A DNA stretch of 41,723 nucleotides from an uncultured Spartobacteria bacterium. Its GTDB lineage: Bacteria > Verrucomicrobiota > Verrucomicrobiia > Chthoniobacterales > UBA6821. A model generated the notes under the pieces. It did not search any database. It worked only from the letters and a program-made list of their open reading frames with translations, and was not told where the DNA came from. Below are positions 28,572 through 38,400 of the stretch, in pieces; positions within the stretch are counted from its first letter, which is position 1, and every line of letters begins with the position of its first letter. The position numbers were made by a program, and so were the translations under genes. Where the stretch lies: the NCBI GenBank assembly GCA_903858595.1, contig CAIOJL010000030.1, forward strand, positions 1 through 41,723. Direction: 5' to 3'.

Positions 28572-29518
28572 GGTCGGGCTCCCTGTTTCAACGTTGAGGT
28601 CGATCCCAGTCGTTCGACAACCCTCAGTCGGGCGCTGCGCGACCGGGGATTGGAGGAAAGCTCGCCCGGCGAGGCTGTTACCGATCGCGAGGTTAGCGCC
28701 TCAAAGAGGTATTCAGGGTTGGGACGCGGAGCGGGCCATGTGGGATCGTCGATCTCGCTCATGGCGTGACGGCGGAAGAAATGCTTCACGATCCTGTCCT
28801 CCAGCGAGTGAAAGGTAATGACGGCCAGTCGCCCTCCAGATGCGAGAAGGGACGTAACCGCGGGCAATGCACGCTCCAGTGAGCCGATCTCGTCATTCAC
28901 GGCGATGCGGAGCGCCTGGAAAACACGGGTCGCAGGATGACGGGGGCCTGTGCGTCCGGCAGCTATCAACTCGGCAAGCTCTGCGGTGCTTACGATCTGT
29001 TTTTTCTCACGCGCCCGGGCTATGCGTGCAGCAAACTGAATGGCACGGGGCTCATCACCGTACTCTCGGAAGATGCGGGCAAGCTCTTGCGCGGGTGCCG
29101 TATTCAGCAGGTCGGCGGCGGTCATTCCTGTGTTTCCCATGCGCATGTCGAGAGGCCCTTCACGCTGGAAGGAAAACCCTCGCTCCGGGGTGTCGAGTTG
29201 GTGGGAAGAGACCCCGAGGTCAAGTAACACCCCGTCGATCTTACTGATTCCGAGGGCTGCCAACGCTTCCACGGCCCCGGTGAAATTCCCCTCCACTGCG
29301 GTGAAGCTTTCGCCATGAGAGAAAAGAAACTCACGCGAGTGAGCCAGAGCCTCCGGATCGCGATCAAAACCAATAACCCGCGCCCCGCCCTTCAGCAGCA
29401 AGCTGCTGTGGCCTCCCCCCCCCAGGGTCCCATCGACGATGGTCCGGCCGGAAGCGGGGCGCAGGAATTCAACGACCTCCTTTGCCAGAACTGGTTCGTG
29501 GCGGAAAGAGGTACTCAT
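28568..29518 (-). CDS. rsmH: 16S rRNA (cytosine(1402)-N4)-methyltransferase
   Basis: FRHEPVLAKEVVEFLRPASGRTIVDGTLGGGGHSSLLL, DGVLLDLGVSSHQLDTPERGFSF, VITFHSLEDRIVKHFF. Confidence 0.97.
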   Translation of the reverse strand: MSTSFRHEPVLAKEVVEFLRPASGRTIVDGTLGGGGHSSLLLKGGARVIGFDRDPEALAHSREFLFSHGESFTAVEGNFTGAVEALAALGISKIDGVLLDLGVSSHQLDTPERGFSFQREGPLDMRMGNTGMTAADLLNTAPAQELARIFREYGDEPRAIQFAARIARAREKKQIVSTAELAELIAAGRTGPRHPATRVFQALRIAVNDEIGSLERALPAVTSLLASGGRLAVITFHSLEDRIVKHFFRRHAMSEIDDPTWPAPRPNPEYLFEALTSRSVTASPGELSSNPRSRSARLRVVERLGSTSTLKQGARP

Positions 29519-29633
29519 GAAATGGGAGGAAGAGGTGGAAGTAGAGAAGGTTGTCGTCGCAAGGTCGTGATGGGCCCTGAGAAATCTGTTGCGTCTAAGT
29601 TTGTGTTGGATGCGGGTCATCGGTTCATGCGGC

Positions 29634-30086
29634 TCAGAGACCGATCAACTCCGCCACCTGACGATAGGATGCGGATTCCTCCGCACTCACGTCGTCCCAG
29701 CGCTTTGCGTTCCAGATTTCAAAACGGCTGCGGCCGCCGACCAGCACGACATCTCCCTTGAGCTTCACGGAATCGCACTGCTCCTCGGGAAGCAGGATCC
29801 GGCCATTACTGTCTGCGGAAACAGCGCGCGCCTGTCCGTAAAATTGCCGGATTGCCATGCGTCTTTTGGGTGCAGGTTCACCGCTCTGCTCGATGCGCGA
29901 CTCGATCGAATCGAACTCCTCCGGCGGCATCACAATGAGGCAATCGCCCGATGGTCCGGGGATCGCATGGAACTCATCCGGGCCCCCGCTCAACCATGCC
30001 GCCGGGATCGTGACACGATTCTTCGCATCCATGGACCTCTCAAAAGTCCCGGCGTAGGTAATCGAATTGGAGGTGGATTTGGGCAT
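29634..30086 (-). CDS. mraZ: Transcriptional regulator MraZ
   Basis: SITYAGTFERSMDAKNRVTIPAAW...; first gene of the dcw cluster; AbrB/MraZ-type repeats. Confidence 0.92.
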   Translation of the reverse strand: MPKSTSNSITYAGTFERSMDAKNRVTIPAAWLSGGPDEFHAIPGPSGDCLIVMPPEEFDSIESRIEQSGEPAPKRRMAIRQFYGQARAVSADSNGRILLPEEQCDSVKLKGDVVLVGGRSRFEIWNAKRWDDVSAEESASYRQVAELIGL

Positions 30087-30109
30087 GGGTTTTGCAGTGG
30101 GCAGAAAGA

Positions 30110-30144
30110 CCACTTTCCGCCACTACGCCCCACTTTTTCCCACT
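30110..30144 (-). promoter_or_regulatory. Putative MraZ-binding operator: four AGTGG boxes with exact 10-bp period
   Basis: Minus strand AGTGGGAAAA|AGTGGGGCGT|AGTGGCGGAA|AGTGG; CCACT on the + strand begins at 30110, 30120, 30130 and 30140, just upstream of mraZ. Confidence 0.85.
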
Positions 30145-30559
30145 AAAAGAGAAAAGGGTCAACGTAAAAAAGATAAAAAGAGAGAAAATCGTGACCGTTT
30201 CCCTTAAGACCTAAAAAGCCCCTTAATTTCCCAACTCAGTACTGACTTGCTAATAGCCAAGCAATAAAATGACTCAGCCTTTCGTTAAAAAGGCTTGGAA
30301 GTTTTCCTATACGATCTGAGCTGACAATTTTGCGTTAGGGGTGGGAATTTCGGATGCTGGCAAATTTTCCAATCTGCGCAAGCGGGCATCTGCTTCAATT
30401 AGGGCGCGGCGATTTTAGGTGCAGGGCAAGGCCCTCTTCTCTCTACCCTGCCAAGGTTTGGAAGTTTGGATGGAGAGCAATGCGGCCAAGGGAGCCGTAG
30501 TAGTCCTAGGGCGACCGCAGGCCAACACAGCTATCCGTCAAAATCCCAAGCCTTAAAGA

Positions 30560-32059
30560 TTAACCGGGGATGTTCTTGAGCAGCTCCGCATTCGTCGGAT
30601 ACCGACGAATGAAAAACAGCAGACGCTCGATCGCCTCAATCGGCTTATGACCGGCAAGTCCACGGCGGATGATGTTGATCTTGTGCATCTCATCGGGTGA
30701 GAGGAGGAGTTCTTCGCGACGGGTTCCGGAGAGGAAGATGTCGACGGCGGGATAGATGCGCTGGTCGCTGATCTTGCGATCGAGGACGAGCTCCATGTTG
30801 CCCGTTCCCTTGAATTCTTGGAAGATCAGGTCATCCATGCGGCTGTTAGTATCGATCAGGGCAGTCGCCATGATGGTGAGTGATCCGGCCTCCTCGGTGT
30901 TGCGGGCAGCGGCGAAGAGCTTGCGAGGGATCTCCATGGCACGGGCGTCCATACCGCCGCTCATGGTGCGGCCTCCTCCACCCTGCGCGTTATTGAACGC
31001 ACGGCCGATGCGGGTGAGTGAATCCATGAGGACAAACACATCCTTACCCTGCTCGACAAGACGCTTGGCGCGGTCGATGGCAATCTGGGCGATGCGGGTG
31101 TGGCTGCGGATATCGCTGTCGTTGGAGCTCGCGTAGAGCTCGGCCTGCGGAATGGTGCGACGGATTTCAGTTACCTCCTCGGGACGCTCGTCGACCAGGA
31201 GGATGAGGAGCTTCATCTCGGGGTGGTTCTTTACCACGGCGTCGGCGATGTGCTGCAAGAGGGTTGTCTTGCCGGTGCGAGGAGGAGCCACAATGAGTCC
31301 GCGCTGACCCTTGCCCACTGGGGTCATCAGGTCGATCACGCGGGTGGTGAAGCGCTCCGGAGTGGTCTCGAGCCTGATGCGCTTGTTCGGACTGATCGTG
31401 GTGAGTTCCTCGAAGAGCGGTATGTTGATGAACTTGGCGGGATCCGCACTCTCGATCTCGGTGGCGCGGAAGAGCTGGATCCCCCGGGGACCTCGTCGGG
31501 TCTGACCCTTGATGAGGACTCCGTCACGCAGGTTGTACTCACGGATCACCTCGGGGGTGATGAAGATGTCGTTCTGCGTGGCAGAGTAGGCGCGCTTCGC
31601 CTCGCGGAGGAAGCCAAACCCCTTGCCGGAGACTTCGACAATCCCTTCGGCATAGGTGGGCTCAGGCGGGGGGCCGTCATGAGGCGTAGCTCCGGCGGAT
31701 CCTGGCAGGGGCTCGGCAAATTCATTGGGGCCAGGGCCATATTCTCCCTGAGAATCATGTCCACTTTGTCCGCCCTGCGAGCTCTGATCATTCGGCCCGC
31801 GATCGCCACGGTTATCCTGGCGATTATTGCGGAAGGGACGGCGTCCACGGGGATTACGTCCTCCGCCGCCACCCTGGCGGTTGTTATCGAATCTGCGACC
31901 TCCTCCTTGCTGGCTTACCTGCTGACCTCCCTCGGAGCCAGCGGCTTGGCCGGCGGAGGAATCGGAGTTGGGTTGCTGAGAGGGAGCCTGTTCGTGGGAA
32001 CGTGAAGAGGGCTCCGGCTGGGGCTGGGATTGGGACTGGGGCTGTTGATCGTCGCTCAT
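30560..32059 (-). CDS. rho: Transcription termination factor Rho with long disordered N-terminus
   Basis: GIVEVSGKGFGFLR (cold-shock-like RNA-binding domain), RGLIVAPPRTGKTTLLQHIA, LLILLVDERPEEVTEIRR, VFVLMDSLTRIGRAFN; N-terminal ~130 aa Q/G/R/N-rich. Confidence 0.97.
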   Translation of the reverse strand: MSDDQQPQSQSQPQPEPSSRSHEQAPSQQPNSDSSAGQAAGSEGGQQVSQQGGGRRFDNNRQGGGGGRNPRGRRPFRNNRQDNRGDRGPNDQSSQGGQSGHDSQGEYGPGPNEFAEPLPGSAGATPHDGPPPEPTYAEGIVEVSGKGFGFLREAKRAYSATQNDIFITPEVIREYNLRDGVLIKGQTRRGPRGIQLFRATEIESADPAKFINIPLFEELTTISPNKRIRLETTPERFTTRVIDLMTPVGKGQRGLIVAPPRTGKTTLLQHIADAVVKNHPEMKLLILLVDERPEEVTEIRRTIPQAELYASSNDSDIRSHTRIAQIAIDRAKRLVEQGKDVFVLMDSLTRIGRAFNNAQGGGGRTMSGGMDARAMEIPRKLFAAARNTEEAGSLTIMATALIDTNSRMDDLIFQEFKGTGNMELVLDRKISDQRIYPAVDIFLSGTRREELLLSPDEMHKINIIRRGLAGHKPIEAIERLLFFIRRYPTNAELLKNIPG

Positions 32060-32452
32060 GGTATGAAAAGGCTTTTAGGCTGAAGGCTGTTAGGTAAGAG
32101 GGAAAGGGGAGGCTCGGGCGGTTTAGGGCTCTAGATGATGAAGTGTGAGGAAAAACTTGAAATCACTCCGGTATAGGTGCGAGTGACCCGGTGACGATCT
32201 GGATCGCTGATTTATCAACAGCGGCTCTCCGTCGGACCGATGACCACTTCCTTGTTGGAATGAATGATCTGCTGAACTGTAATTGGGTTGGTGAGGATCT
32301 CCAAAACCAAACAACCGGGGTTACTTCAACTCACCGGCAACCGTGTGGGGAGAGATCCAAAAAGACCGAAACTTGATTCAAAGCAAACCACACCCTTCCG
32401 GCAAGTCAACGCCTTTCTCGGCATTCATCCTAAAACACCCTTAGATCTCCCC

Positions 32453-33145
32453 TTAAAACTCCCTCTCCGAACCGATCTCCATAAGATAGAGATTCTTTCC
32501 CTCCTTTTCAAAAGCCTTCCTGGCCGACTCATGGTCGATGGCAATCAGGGGAAAGGTATCGTAATGCACCCCTAGGATTTCCGTGCACCCAAGCCATTCA
32601 GCAGCAATGACGGCGTCCTTCACGCCCATGGTGAAGTTATCGCCAATGCAGAAAGCTGCGAATTTCAATGGGCCCGTCTGCGCGATAAGCTCCATATCCC
32701 GGTTGAGCGCGGTGTCGCCGCTGTAGTAAAAGGCCCCCTCTGGGGTCTCAACCCGGAAGCCTCCCGCTTGTCCTCCATAGGTGTTGTCCGGCATGCTACT
32801 GGAGTGAATTGCCGAGGTGAAGGTGACGCGGCCGAAGTCGAAGGTCCAGGAACCGCCGGAGTTCATGGGATGGATCTTCTCGATTCCCTTGCCGCCGAAC
32901 CATTGAATAACCTCATAGTTGCCGATAAGCGTCGCGCCGCTCAGACGCGCGATCGCCTCCACATCGGCGACATGGTCGAAATGTCCATGCGAGATCAGAA
33001 TGTAATCGGGATGCAGATTGGCATAGTCGATGGAAGAAGCCAGGGGGTTCGGTGTGATGAAGGGATCGAAGAGGAGCGTCTTGCCGGAGACTTCGACTGA
33101 AAAGCAGGAGTGGCCGTAGTAGGTGACCTTCATAGATGTCATCAT
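32453..33145 (-). CDS. Metal-dependent hydrolase, UPF0173/metallo-beta-lactamase superfamily
   Basis: MKVTYYGHSCFSVEVSGKTLLFDPFITPNP, ILISHGHFDHVADVEAIA, DTALNRDMELIA, FTMGVKDAVIAAEWLG. Exact start uncertain (33133-33145). Confidence 0.9.
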   Translation of the reverse strand: MMTSMKVTYYGHSCFSVEVSGKTLLFDPFITPNPLASSIDYANLHPDYILISHGHFDHVADVEAIARLSGATLIGNYEVIQWFGGKGIEKIHPMNSGGSWTFDFGRVTFTSAIHSSSMPDNTYGGQAGGFRVETPEGAFYYSGDTALNRDMELIAQTGPLKFAAFCIGDNFTMGVKDAVIAAEWLGCTEILGVHYDTFPLIAIDHESARKAFEKEGKNLYLMEIGSEREF

Positions 33146-33237
33146 TCTGGGTTCTTCTTTCCACGCCAAGTGAGAATGCTTCTGAAATCTTGCAACCATA
33201 CCCTCCTGCGCTCAGGCTAAGGAACCATTGAACACCT

Positions 33238-34944
33238 ATGACGCTTGATCCTGAGAAAAAAATCGCGGGACTTCTGGTTCCCCTCTTCGCCTTGAGGGGC
33301 AGACATGATCTGGGTGTCGGAGACACGGCGTCCCTCTCCGAAGTGATTGAATGGGCTGCAGAAAATAATTTCCGTGCATTACAGATCCTGCCGGTCAATG
33401 AAACCGGTGGCGACCACAGTCCCTACAACGTCCTGAGTGCTTTCGCGCTGGATTCCTCGACAATCACAGCCCACCCCTCGAAACTCCCGGAACTGACGCC
33501 CGGGGACTACCGTCAGATCACGGAACGCCATGACCTGGCAGCGCTTCGCTCCGGACCGGTGGATTACACCCAGGTCAAAGCACTCAAGAGGAAACTTCTT
33601 GAAGCCGCCTGGAAGCGCTTTCGCAAAGGGGACGGACGTAGCGGACGCTCGAAGCTCTTTGCTCGTTTCCTGGACCAGCATTCCGCATGGCTGCCGGATT
33701 ACACGCTCTACCGCGTGCTGCTGGAGATCAATCACCACGTGGAGGATACCTCCAGCTGGCCCTTGACCCAGAGGAATACAAAGTCGGCCCGTGTCTGGCT
33801 TGCCTCCCTTCCGGAGAAAGATCGTGCTGACGTGGAGGAACAACGGCTCTTTTTTGCCTTCGTGCAGTGGATTGCCTTCTCCCAGTGGTCTGCGGTGGCA
33901 GATCTCGCGGAGGTCATGGGGGTTGCCCTGATCGGCGATGTGCCGGTCGGCGTGGCAGTCGGAGGTGCTGATGTCTTCGCGTCACCGGAGGAGTTCGACC
34001 CTACGCGCTCTTGCGGCGCGCCCCCGGAGCATGTCTTCAAGAGCGATCCCTTCACCGAGCAGTGGGGGCAGAACTGGGGGTTTCCTCTCTACCGCTGGGA
34101 TGTGATGGCCCGGAATAACTTCCTCTGGTGGCGCAGGCGTCTCCGGCTGCTTCGGTCGGTGTTTCATCTGCTGCGCGTCGATCATGCACTCGGATTCTTC
34201 CGCATCTACAGCTTCCCGTGGCCGCCGCAGCGCAATGCCGAATTCACCGGAATCTCCGACGAGGAGGCCCGGGCTAAGACAGGCGGCCCACTGCCGGGGT
34301 TCATCGACTTGGATGACAGCACGCCCGGGAACCGCGTCCACAACAAACGCCACGGCGAGGTGCTACTCGGCATCCTAAACGAGGAACTCGGCGATCATCG
34401 CCTCATCGCCGAGGATCTCGGGGAAGTCGCGCCGTATGTCCGCCCGGTCATGGCCAGGATGGGGCTTCCAGGCTTCAAGATCCCGATGTGGGAGCGAAAC
34501 CCCGACGGCACCATGAAGGGTGGGGAAACTTACGACCGCATCTCGGTCGCCACCTACGCCACCCACGACCATGCGCCCATGATCACCCAGTGGGCAGAAT
34601 GGCAGGCAGGCGTTGTCCATGGTGGGGACGAAGAGGTGGGGTGCCGCAAAATTCTTGGCGAACTCCTTCTTTTTGCAGGCCATACGGAGATAGATCCGAT
34701 GACCCCCTTCGGCGAAATTGTTCATCACATCCTCTTGGAGGGACTCCTTGCCTGTAATTCCTGGATTGCCATCCCGATGATTACGGACCTCTTCGGGACA
34801 AGCCAGCGCTTCAATGTGCCGGGTGCGGTGGGATCCGCCAACTGGACGGCCCGAATTGCCGAGCCTATCTCGGAGTGGAATGCCCGCCATCCTGAGTTAC
34901 TGGCTTGGTGGCGTTTGGCAGTACTCAAGAATGGCAGATGTTGA
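33238..34944 (+). CDS. malQ: 4-alpha-glucanotransferase (GH77)
   Basis: GLLVPLFALRGRHDLGVGDTASL, LQILPVNETGGDHSPYNVLSAFALD, LLRVDHALGFFRIYSFP, LIAEDLGEVAPYVRPVMARMGLPGFKI. Confidence 0.93.
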   Translation: MTLDPEKKIAGLLVPLFALRGRHDLGVGDTASLSEVIEWAAENNFRALQILPVNETGGDHSPYNVLSAFALDSSTITAHPSKLPELTPGDYRQITERHDLAALRSGPVDYTQVKALKRKLLEAAWKRFRKGDGRSGRSKLFARFLDQHSAWLPDYTLYRVLLEINHHVEDTSSWPLTQRNTKSARVWLASLPEKDRADVEEQRLFFAFVQWIAFSQWSAVADLAEVMGVALIGDVPVGVAVGGADVFASPEEFDPTRSCGAPPEHVFKSDPFTEQWGQNWGFPLYRWDVMARNNFLWWRRRLRLLRSVFHLLRVDHALGFFRIYSFPWPPQRNAEFTGISDEEARAKTGGPLPGFIDLDDSTPGNRVHNKRHGEVLLGILNEELGDHRLIAEDLGEVAPYVRPVMARMGLPGFKIPMWERNPDGTMKGGETYDRISVATYATHDHAPMITQWAEWQAGVVHGGDEEVGCRKILGELLLFAGHTEIDPMTPFGEIVHHILLEGLLACNSWIAIPMITDLFGTSQRFNVPGAVGSANWTARIAEPISEWNARHPELLAWWRLAVLKNGRC

Positions 34945-35076
34945 ACTCTGTGGATTCATCAGGAAGGGGGGTTCTTTTAATTTTGCTTCTTGCTATCAGA
35001 GAATTTTCTCTGTAGGACATTTGCCTCTCTCTGGAACCCGATAGAGAAACAAACAACATCATTATTTTTGCTCATT

Positions 35077-35415
35077 ATGGCTAACCTCACCAAACGCGAC
35101 CTCGTCATTGCCATCAGTAACGAAACGGGTCTGATTCAGAGCGATGTCTTCAACGTCATTCAGAAGACGCTCGACCATATCACGGATGCCCTGTCAAAAG
35201 GTGATGGTGTCGAATTGCGGAATTTCGGTGTGTTCGAGGTACGCCTCACCCGCTCCCGCGTGGGACGGAATCCGAACCAACCCGATGTCGATGTGCCCAT
35301 CCCCTCGCGTGCGACTGTGAAGTTCAAGTCCGGAAAGATCATGCGCCAGAGGGTTTTGCTTCGCACCGAAGAGCTCAAGAGCCAACCGGCTTACAACGGG
35401 ACTGCTGTATCTTAA
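35077..35415 (+). CDS. HU/IHF family DNA-binding protein
   Basis: MANLTKRDLVIAISNETGL..., GDGVELRNFGVFEVRLTRSRVGRNPNQP, VKFKSGKIMRQRV. Confidence 0.94.
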   Translation: MANLTKRDLVIAISNETGLIQSDVFNVIQKTLDHITDALSKGDGVELRNFGVFEVRLTRSRVGRNPNQPDVDVPIPSRATVKFKSGKIMRQRVLLRTEELKSQPAYNGTAVS

Positions 35416-35474
35416 TCCCTTGGGCATGGCCTAAGCCCTTCTCTTTTCCTTCCCCCAACCAAAAAACTTAGCCG

Positions 35475-38400
35475 GTGCCTGAGTCTCCAAGGATCCGCCT
35501 TCAGGGCGTCACGCAGAACAATCTCAAGGGCATCGACCTCGACCTTCCCACAGGGTCGCTCATTGTCGTTACGGGCCCCAGTGGATCGGGTAAGTCGAGC
35601 CTCGCCTTCGACACCATCTATGCGGAGGGACAGAGACGCTATGTCGAGACCTTCAGCCCCTACACGCGGCAGTTCCTTGACCGGATGGATAAGCCCCGCG
35701 CGACCTCCATCGAGGGGATCCCGCCGGCGATCGCCATCGAGCAGAGCAACAGCGTCAAGACCACCCGCTCCACCGTCGGCACGATCACGGAGATCAACGA
35801 CTACCTGAAGTTGCTGATGGCGCGCACCGCCACAGCCTCTTGCCCCGGATGCGGACGCCCCGTCACTCCCGAGTCACCCGAGTCAGTCACCTCCTCACTC
35901 ATGGCCTCTCTCTCGGGAAGGCGAATGCTCGTCACCTTCCCCGTCGCCACGCGATCGGAAGCATCGGAAGAGGAAACGGAGGCAACACCCCTGCCTCGCT
36001 CACCGGCCGACTTCTTTACCTTTCTCCAGGGGCAGGGATATCTGCGGATCTGGATCGAGGGAACCATCCATCGCACGGATGAGCCCACACAGCTGACCCA
36101 ATTGCCTGCTGTCGTAGAGGTCATCCAAGATCGTCTGGCCATCACGCAGGAGGAACGCGGGCGCCTCACCGAAGCGATCGAAACCGCCCTGCGACTCGGC
36201 AAGGATCGGGTGACACTCATTGATCCGGAAAGTGTTGAGCAGTTTCCCCACTCGTCGGGCTGGCATTGCGCCCATTGCGACCTTGATATCCGGCCTCCCG
36301 TGCCCGGTCTCTTCAGCTTCAACAATCCCCTTGGCGCCTGTCCCGACTGCCGCGGCTTTGGCCGAGTGATCGGCCTCGACTATGACCGGGTCATGCCGGA
36401 CCGTTCCCTGAGCATCGCCGGAGGTGTGGTGAAGCCCTTCCAGAGTGGTCAGTCGCGCGAGTGCCAGCGAGATCTTCTGAAGGCCTGTGCCACCGCGGAC
36501 ATCGACGTGCATCTTCCCTTCGAGGAACTGCCCGAGTCCGATCAGCGTTTCGTGATCGAGGGGGAAAAGGGAGCGGATCTCAGCGGCGAGGAACTCTGGC
36601 AGAGCGGTCAATGGTACGGGATCGACGGGTTCTTCAAATGGATGGAGAAGCGAACCTACAAGATGCATATCCGCGTCTTCCTGAGCCGCTACCGCGCCTA
36701 CAGACCCTGTACGACGTGCAAGGGGGGGCGCTTCCAACCGGAGACCCTGAACTTCCGTCTCCCGTTGCCCGGGAAGCCGATGACTCTGCCTGAGATCGCC
36801 AGGACACCGGTCTCACGACTCTCTCCGCTGCTCAGAGAGCTCCCTATTGCGCCAGGCGATGCCGGGGCGACGATGCTTCTGGATCAGATCGTTTCCCGGC
36901 TCGGCTACTTGGAGTCGGTCGGCCTGGGGTACCTCACACTCGACCGTGCCACCAAGACTCTCTCCGGCGGAGAGATCGAGCGGGTGAACCTGACCACCTG
37001 CCTCGGGGCCTCCTTGGTCAACACGCTCTTTGTCATGGATGAACCGAGTGTCGGCCTGCATCCGCGTGATGTCGGCAAGCTCCTCGAGATCATGCGGGCT
37101 CTGCGCGACAAGGGAAACACTCTCATCGTCGTCGAGCACGAGGAGGCTGTGATCCGCTCGGCAGACCATATCGTCGACCTGGGACCAGGTCGCGGGCAGG
37201 AAGGAGGCCACCTGATGTTCTCGGGCCCGCTCTCCGAACTCGCCTCCTCCAAGGAATCACTCACCGCCGCCTACTTACGCGGTGACAAAGTGATCGGGGT
37301 GCCAAAGAAGCGGAAGAAACCGAAGCAGTGGATCGAGATCAAGGAGATCCGCCACCACAACATCGAGAAACTTGATGTGAAGTTCCCGCTTGGAGTCTTC
37401 TGCTGCGTGACGGGTGTCTCCGGCTCCGGCAAAAGCTCACTGGTCCGCGATGTCCTCTACAGAAATCTCACCTCGGCAGCGGCCGAAGAGGGAGAGGCAG
37501 CCGGTCGCTGTCGCTCGATCAAGGGGGGAGATGAGCTTTCCGACGTGGTATTGGTCGACCAGTCTCCCCTCGCCCGCACTCCCCGATCCACCCCTGCAGT
37601 CTATCTCGGGGTCTTCGATGCGATCCGCGAACTCTTTGGCATGGAGGACGAAGCGATCGAGGCTGGCATGAGCCCCTCCGCCTTCTCGTTCAACTCGGGA
37701 CAGGGACGCTGCGATCGTTGTTCGGGCCTTGGCTTTGAGAAGGTCGAGATGCAGTTCCTGAGCGATCTCTTCCTCCGTTGTCCGGAGTGCGAGGGGAAGC
37801 GCTACCAAGAGCGGGTCCTTGCGATCAGACACCGCGGCAAGTCGATCCACGACGTCCTGGAGATGACCTCCCGGGAGGCAATCTCCTTTTTCAAGGGAGG
37901 CTCCAAATCCGAGGCGATCTGTGCCCCGCTGCAAATTCTCTCCGATGTGGGGCTCGACTACCTGAAGCTAGGCCAACCCCTCAATGTCCTGAGCGGTGGC
38001 GAGTCGCAGCGACTGAAGCTAGCCGCACGGCTTGCGAGTCACGAACCGGGGGGAGCCCTCCTCATCTTCGACGAGCCGACGACCGGACTGCATATCGACG
38101 ACATCGCGATTCTGCTTAAAGCCTTCGAGCGTCTGGTCTCCGAAGGAAACAGCATCATTGTCATCGAGCATAACCTCGACGTGATCAAGACCGCCGACTG
38201 GGTCATCGACATCGGTCCGGAAGCCGGTGACGAGGGGGGGGAACTCGTGGTCAGCGGAACCCCCGAGGAGGTTGCGGTCGCCGAGGACTCCCACACAGGA
38301 CGTTATTTGCGCGAAGTCCTGGCAGGAAGACCCCCTCTCCTTCTTGAAAAAGGCCTGGTCCGGAAGCAGACACCGGTTTCAAAATCGATCCAGATTCACG

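Noticed and set aside
31100-32005. 301-aa + strand ORF opposite rho
   Set aside because: Shadow ORF; its hydrophobic stretches arise from the reverse complement of low-complexity Rho N-terminal codons.
31700-32059. Apparent nucleotide repeats (GGT/GGC-rich, CTGGGACTGGGGCTG) in the 5' part of rho
   Set aside because: Explained by low-complexity Gly/Arg/Gln/Pro codons in the Rho N-terminus, not an independent repeat element.
36000-36737. 245-aa minus-strand ORF opposite uvrA
   Set aside because: Antisense shadow ORF without independent coding evidence.
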